The notes under the pieces are model-generated. The model saw nothing but the letters and a program-made list of their open reading frames with translations. It was not told the DNA's origin and searched no databases. From an uncultured Oscillospiraceae bacterium (GTDB lineage Bacteria > Bacillota_A > Clostridia > Oscillospirales > Oscillospiraceae): a DNA stretch of 15,810 nucleotides. The translations under genes and the position numbers were made by a program. Position 1 is the stretch's first letter; each line of letters opens with the position of its first letter. Shown here piece by piece: positions 12,898 to 15,810 of the stretch. The stretch covers positions 1-15,810 of the forward strand of contig CAJTTS010000077.1 of the NCBI GenBank assembly GCA_910579155.1, in the 5' to 3' direction.

Positions 12898-13188
12898 CTA
12901 TTGGAGCTTTGCCAATACGATTTGCCGCTGCGCTTCCACCTGCATCAAATCGTCCTCGGTCAACTCCCTGCGGCCCAGGGTAGCCTTATATTCCAGATAA
13001 TTCGTCAGGTGTTCAAGCAGTGTTTCTGCCATATCCTTCGGTGTAGCACACAGCTTCACACTGATCCACTCTTGACAGCAGTCATCCCATTCCAATATTG
13101 TATGGCCGTGGGTGGTCATGACAATTTCATAGATACCTTCCGCAAGAAATGGCTGAAAAACCTTCAGCACCTTTTCAAATGTCAGCAT
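12898..13188 (-). CDS. Conserved hypothetical protein of recombinase-TnpV operons, 96 aa
   Basis: It reads MLTFEKVLKVFQPFLAEGIY and EIVMTTHGHTILEWDDCCQEW, then VKLCATPKDMAETLLEHLTNYLEYKATLGRRELTEDD. This looks like a small alpha/beta protein with a C-terminal helical region. Similar proteins accompany TnpV and serine recombinases in Clostridial elements; no function is known to me. ATG at 13186-13188 has AGGAG 8 bases upstream; the longer in-frame start lies inside tnpV and lacks a ribosome site. It is the last gene of the recombinase-tnpV operon, 11 bases after tnpV, and ends at the shared terminator. Confidence 0.72.
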   Translation of the reverse strand: MLTFEKVLKVFQPFLAEGIYEIVMTTHGHTILEWDDCCQEWISVKLCATPKDMAETLLEHLTNYLEYKATLGRRELTEDDLMQVEAQRQIVLAKLQ

Positions 13189-13199
13189 GAAATCAACTC

Positions 13200-13556
13200 C
13201 TAAACATAAATCCACTCGTCCCTGATAATTTCTTCTACCCTGGCCTTACAGTTATTCATCAGCCCCACCCAGGACAACGGGTCACGGGCTTTCAGCTCCT
13301 CGGTGGCCCCCGCCGCCTTTGCTAACTGCGGCACAAGCACATCCAGGCGGCGCTGGGCCGCTTCGTCAACCTCCACCAGATGGGGATACAGTGTCCCATT
13401 TAACACCATGTCATTGAAGGTTCCGGGGTGGTACTCCTGGAGGTAGGTGCGCCGCATCCGGCCATACAGTCCGATGGGCTTGTCCGGCTGATCGCCCAAG
13501 GTCAGGTTGGGAATATAATAATCTCCCACTTTCGTATATGTCAAACCGTTTTCCAT
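13200..13556 (-). CDS. tnpV: TnpV family transposon-encoded protein, 118 aa
   Basis: Complete TnpV. MENGLTYTKVGDYYIPNLTL opens with the family signature, and RMRRTYLQEYHPGTFNDMVLNGTLYPHLVEVDEAAQRRLDVLVPQL is the conserved core. It ends with a helical region RVEEIIRDEWIYV. Its role in transposition is unknown. ATG at 13554-13556 has AAAGGAG 6 bases upstream. It follows the serine recombinase by 35 bases, the Tn4451-like order recombinase-tnpV. The first 20 residues closely resemble the partial TnpV at the left edge of the window, from a separate element copy. Confidence 0.88.
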   Translation of the reverse strand: MENGLTYTKVGDYYIPNLTLGDQPDKPIGLYGRMRRTYLQEYHPGTFNDMVLNGTLYPHLVEVDEAAQRRLDVLVPQLAKAAGATEELKARDPLSWVGLMNNCKARVEEIIRDEWIYV

Positions 13557-13591
13557 GATATGCTCCTTTCGCACGCTTTTGTTACCGTTGG

Positions 13592-15301
13592 TCAGACGGT
13601 GGCCTGGGACGGCAATATAGCTTTTTGCGGCTCCTGACGGGGCAAATCGGCAACGTGAGCATAGATGCCTTTTGCCATGTCCTCCTGCCGGATAGCGGCT
13701 TTCTGCGCGTCAATTTTAGCCTTTTTCCCCGGTCTGGTGCGTTCCTCATACTTCCTCTGCCAACCACTGGCTTTGCGTCGGAGATAGGCTTCATGCCGCT
13801 TGTCTTTAAGTGCCTCCTTCTTCCGAAGCGCCTCCTGTTCCTCCGGCGTCAGACTCACTTCCCGGAAGTGGGGAGGAACGTAGCGGCCCACAAAATTGAA
13901 GTAAATCTCAACCTCCTGGGTGGTGTCGATGCTCCCCTTGCGGTCACGCTCATGCACCAAAATCCGCTCCACAAATTCATTGAGCATGGTAGTGGTCAGC
14001 GTGTCAAAATTCTGATACTTGTCGATTAGGGCAACGAACTTTTTAGCGGATTTCCGCCCCTGCTCATAGCTGGCAACAGACTTTTCCAATGCAGTGATTT
14101 CAGCGGAAAGAGCGTCCTGCTCCTTGGCATACTGAGCATCCAGGGCGGCGTATCGGGCGTCGGGCAGACGCCCCAGTGCATTGTCCTCATAAATCTTACA
14201 GACCAGCCGTTCCAGCTCACCAGCCCGTTTCTGTGCCGCCGCCAGCCGACGTTTTTTCTTTTTGATGTCGCTGCCCTGCTGTGCGGCCTGGGCTTCCTGC
14301 ACCGCCCGAATGAACCCAGCCCGGTCAGTCTTGGCAAAGTCGGCAATGGTCCGGAGCATATCAGAAACGAGGTCCAGCACCACGCTTTCATTGATGCGGT
14401 GCTGGGTGGGACAGAGAACGCCAACGGGGGTCTTGCTGTAACTGGAGCAGGTATACTGATGAACCCGCTTGCCGTTGCTGGTGCGGTGAACATACATCTT
14501 AGCGCCGCAGTCTGCACAGTAGAGAATGCCCGTCAGCGGCGCAGCCTCGCCCCAGCCGTCCGGGTAACGCTTGACGTTCCCCCGGATGCGCTGCGCGTTG
14601 TCATAGGTTTCCTGGTCGATGATCGGCTCGTGGGTGTTCTCAAAAATCGTCCATTCACTTTCATCGACATAATGACTTTTCTTGTCTTTGAAGTGTTTCC
14701 TGGTCTTGAAATTGACAGTGTGACCCAAGTATTCCCGCTTTTTGAGAATGTTTACGACAGTGGAAGAACCCCAGCCATAAATATCTTTGATGGCCCTGTT
14801 TTGGTTCACACCCTCGCCATATCGGGCAAGGTGGACGGAAGGAATCTCAATCTTTTCCTGAGAAAGCCGGGAGGAAATCTGATAGGGGCCATACCCTTCC
14901 AGCGTCATGGAGAAAATGCGGCGCACCACAGCGGCAGCTTCCTCGTCCACAATCCAATTCTCCCGCTTCTCATCCCACAGGTAGCCATAGATCACGGTGC
15001 CTGTCATGTGCTTGCCGCTCATGCCTTTGGCTTTGAACACGGATTTGATTTTCTTGCTGGTGTCGCGGGCGTAAAACTCGTACATGATGTTCAAAAATGG
15101 AGTGAAATCATTGTCCCCCTTTTCGCTGTCCACGCCGTCATTGATGGCAATAAGCCGGACACCGTGCTGTCGAAGTATCTCCATAATCTGCCCGACCTTC
15201 AGATAATCGCGCCCCAGGCGGCTCATATCCTTCACGATGATGGCTTCCACACGCCCAGCCTCCACTTCCTCCATCATGGCGGTGAAACCGGGACGGTCAA
15301 A
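13592..15301 (-). pseudogene. Large serine recombinase, N-terminal catalytic segment missing
   Basis: From about 15301 the sequence matches the resolvase domain only from its middle: FDRPGFTAMMEEVEAGRVEAIIVKDMSRLGRDYLKVG, then GVRLIAINDGVDSEKGDNDF. The first 50 or so residues with the catalytic serine (Y-x-R-x-S) are absent. The downstream parts look whole: recombinase domain (KMSGKHMTGTVIYGYLW-like onwards), zinc ribbon CADCGAKM...YTCSSY...LC, a long coiled coil and the DUF4368-like tail ending LPSQATV. Upstream the frame stays open to ATG at 15415 but encodes unrelated residues (LARRSKTLIFLYFQKLRYL). A translated product would be catalytically dead yet could still bind att DNA. tnpV follows. 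The break is where the right-hand element begins. Confidence 0.85.
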
Positions 15302-15303
15302 AG

Positions 15304-15404
15304 CTGAGGTGAGATAACGTAACTTCTGAAAGTATAGGAAAATCAAGGTTTTCGAGCGGCGGGCAAGCATGATATGTACTAAAAAATCGAATATCGGCGC
15401 ATGA
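15304..15404. other. Element junction between truncated recombinase and right-hand element
   Basis: This is a short, locally A+T-rich stretch with no gene. It contains an imperfect inverted repeat, GAAAATC-AAGGTTTTC (15338-15353), that could be a recombinase core. It marks the boundary where recombinase homology ends; the exact end of the right-hand element cannot be placed. Confidence 0.45.
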
Positions 15405-15449
15405 GCGGCGTTCATATCCCCTGCCGGGGAGATGGGACGCCGCTTTTTT
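15405..15449 (+). terminator. Terminator-like hairpin in the leader of the right-hand element
   Basis: GCGGCGT (15405-15411) pairs with ACGCCGC (15437-15443), with an inner CATATCCCC/GGGGAGATG stem around TGCC and one mismatch, followed by six T (15444-15449). It is a strong plus-strand terminator 31 bases before the start codon of the next gene. It either blocks readthrough from the chimeric upstream region or acts as an attenuator. Confidence 0.7.
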
Positions 15450-15480
15450 CATGTCCAGACACCGAAAGGAGCGGAGAACC

Positions 15481-15810
15481 ATGCCAGTATTCCGCGTGGA
15501 GAGGAACAAGGGGTACACGGTGATGTCCAACTACCACCTGCGGGACAAGTCCCTGTCCCTGAAAGCCAAGGGCCTGCTGTCGCAGATACTTAGCCTCCCG
15601 GAAGATTGGGATTATACCCTGTCGGGCCTGTGCTATATCAACCGGGAGAGCAAGGACGCCATCCGTACCGCCGTCAATGAGCTGGAGCGGGCTGGGTACA
15701 TTGAGCGCCACCAGACCACGGACGAAAGCGGCAAGTTCAGCAGCAACGAGTACATCATCCACGAGCAGCCTGTTTCTTTGCCGCCGTCGTTGGATAAACC
15801 GTCGTCGGAA
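15481..15810 (+). CDS. Winged-helix replication-initiator-like protein of a conjugative element, 3' end outside window
   Basis: The first 110 codons are present. MPVFRVERNKGYTVMSNYHL followed by RDKSLSLKAKGLLSQILSLPEDWDYTLSGL is the conserved opening of HTH replication-initiator-like proteins that commonly start Clostridial conjugative elements. The winged helix spans about residues 26-97 (recognition region NRESKDAIRTAVNELERAGYIERHQ). A Pro/Ser-rich linker begins at about residue 97, so a further domain is expected beyond the window. ATG at 15481 has AAAGGAG 9 bases upstream. It is on the strand opposite to the backbone and preceded by a terminator-like hairpin, consistent with the start of a separate inserted element. 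Confidence 0.82.
   Translation, partial: MPVFRVERNKGYTVMSNYHLRDKSLSLKAKGLLSQILSLPEDWDYTLSGLCYINRESKDAIRTAVNELERAGYIERHQTTDESGKFSSNEYIIHEQPVSLPPSLDKPSSE

Noticed and set aside
14399..15307. Plus-strand open frame of 302 codons
   Set aside because: Antisense to the serine recombinase with no ribosome site or recognisable domain.
15412..15762. Minus-strand open frame of 116 codons
   Set aside because: Antisense to the winged-helix gene that has a good ribosome site and conserved N-terminus.

Overview
The window is a mosaic of decaying and nested mobile elements. It most likely comes from a gut Firmicute of the Clostridia (Lachnospiraceae or Ruminococcaceae type). That placement rests on the gene set: TnpV, TnpW, Maff2, a Cys-rich VLP protein, a CD1115-type VirD4, a MobA/MobL relaxase, a DUF3847 protein and a large serine recombinase. 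It also rests on strong GGAGG-type Shine-Dalgarno sites and a GC-rich backbone. Genus cannot be fixed from the sequence. Nearly everything is on the minus strand, so the biological order runs from right to left.

Right edge (15304-15810): a plus-strand leader with a strong terminator-like hairpin is followed by the first 110 codons of a winged-helix replication-initiator-like protein, probably the first gene of another conjugative element. Its boundary cuts off the N-terminus, including the catalytic serine region, of a minus-strand large serine recombinase (13592 to about 15301). TnpV and a 96-residue conserved protein follow the recombinase.

Regulatory cassette (about 9590-12868), visibly more A+T-rich than its surroundings: a plus-strand XRE regulator diverges from a minus-strand LytTR response regulator and AgrC-like GHKL histidine kinase. 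Downstream is an unrecognised 154-residue coiled-coil protein. Its upstream region carries a two-half-site direct repeat (10292-10322) with the spacing expected for a LytTR protein, so the kinase and regulator probably control it. A terminator closes the cassette.

Element backbone (9269 down to about 573): two sigma-70-like proteins, a DUF3847 protein, an RSF1010-like oriT, a MobQ relaxase apparently starting at AUA, a DeoR-type HTH, a ParB-like protein, a possible 42-residue protein, a RepA-type winged helix, a Cys-rich VLP protein, a phage-type replisome organiser, a DnaC-like loader and TnpW. An Rpn-type PD-(D/E)XK nuclease gene with its own promoter and terminator then sits where the upstream part of the coupling-protein region should be. 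Only the C-terminal half of VirD4 and the first 47 residues of Maff2 follow. DNA processing and replication genes are therefore intact in appearance, while the coupling protein is broken and the rest of the type IV secretion genes are absent from the window. The element could at best be mobilised in trans.

Left edge (1 to about 573): a different element begins, with its own well-formed promoter, a small XRE regulator and the start of another TnpV. Two TnpV copies and three truncated genes (recombinase, VirD4, Maff2) show repeated insertion of related elements into one another.
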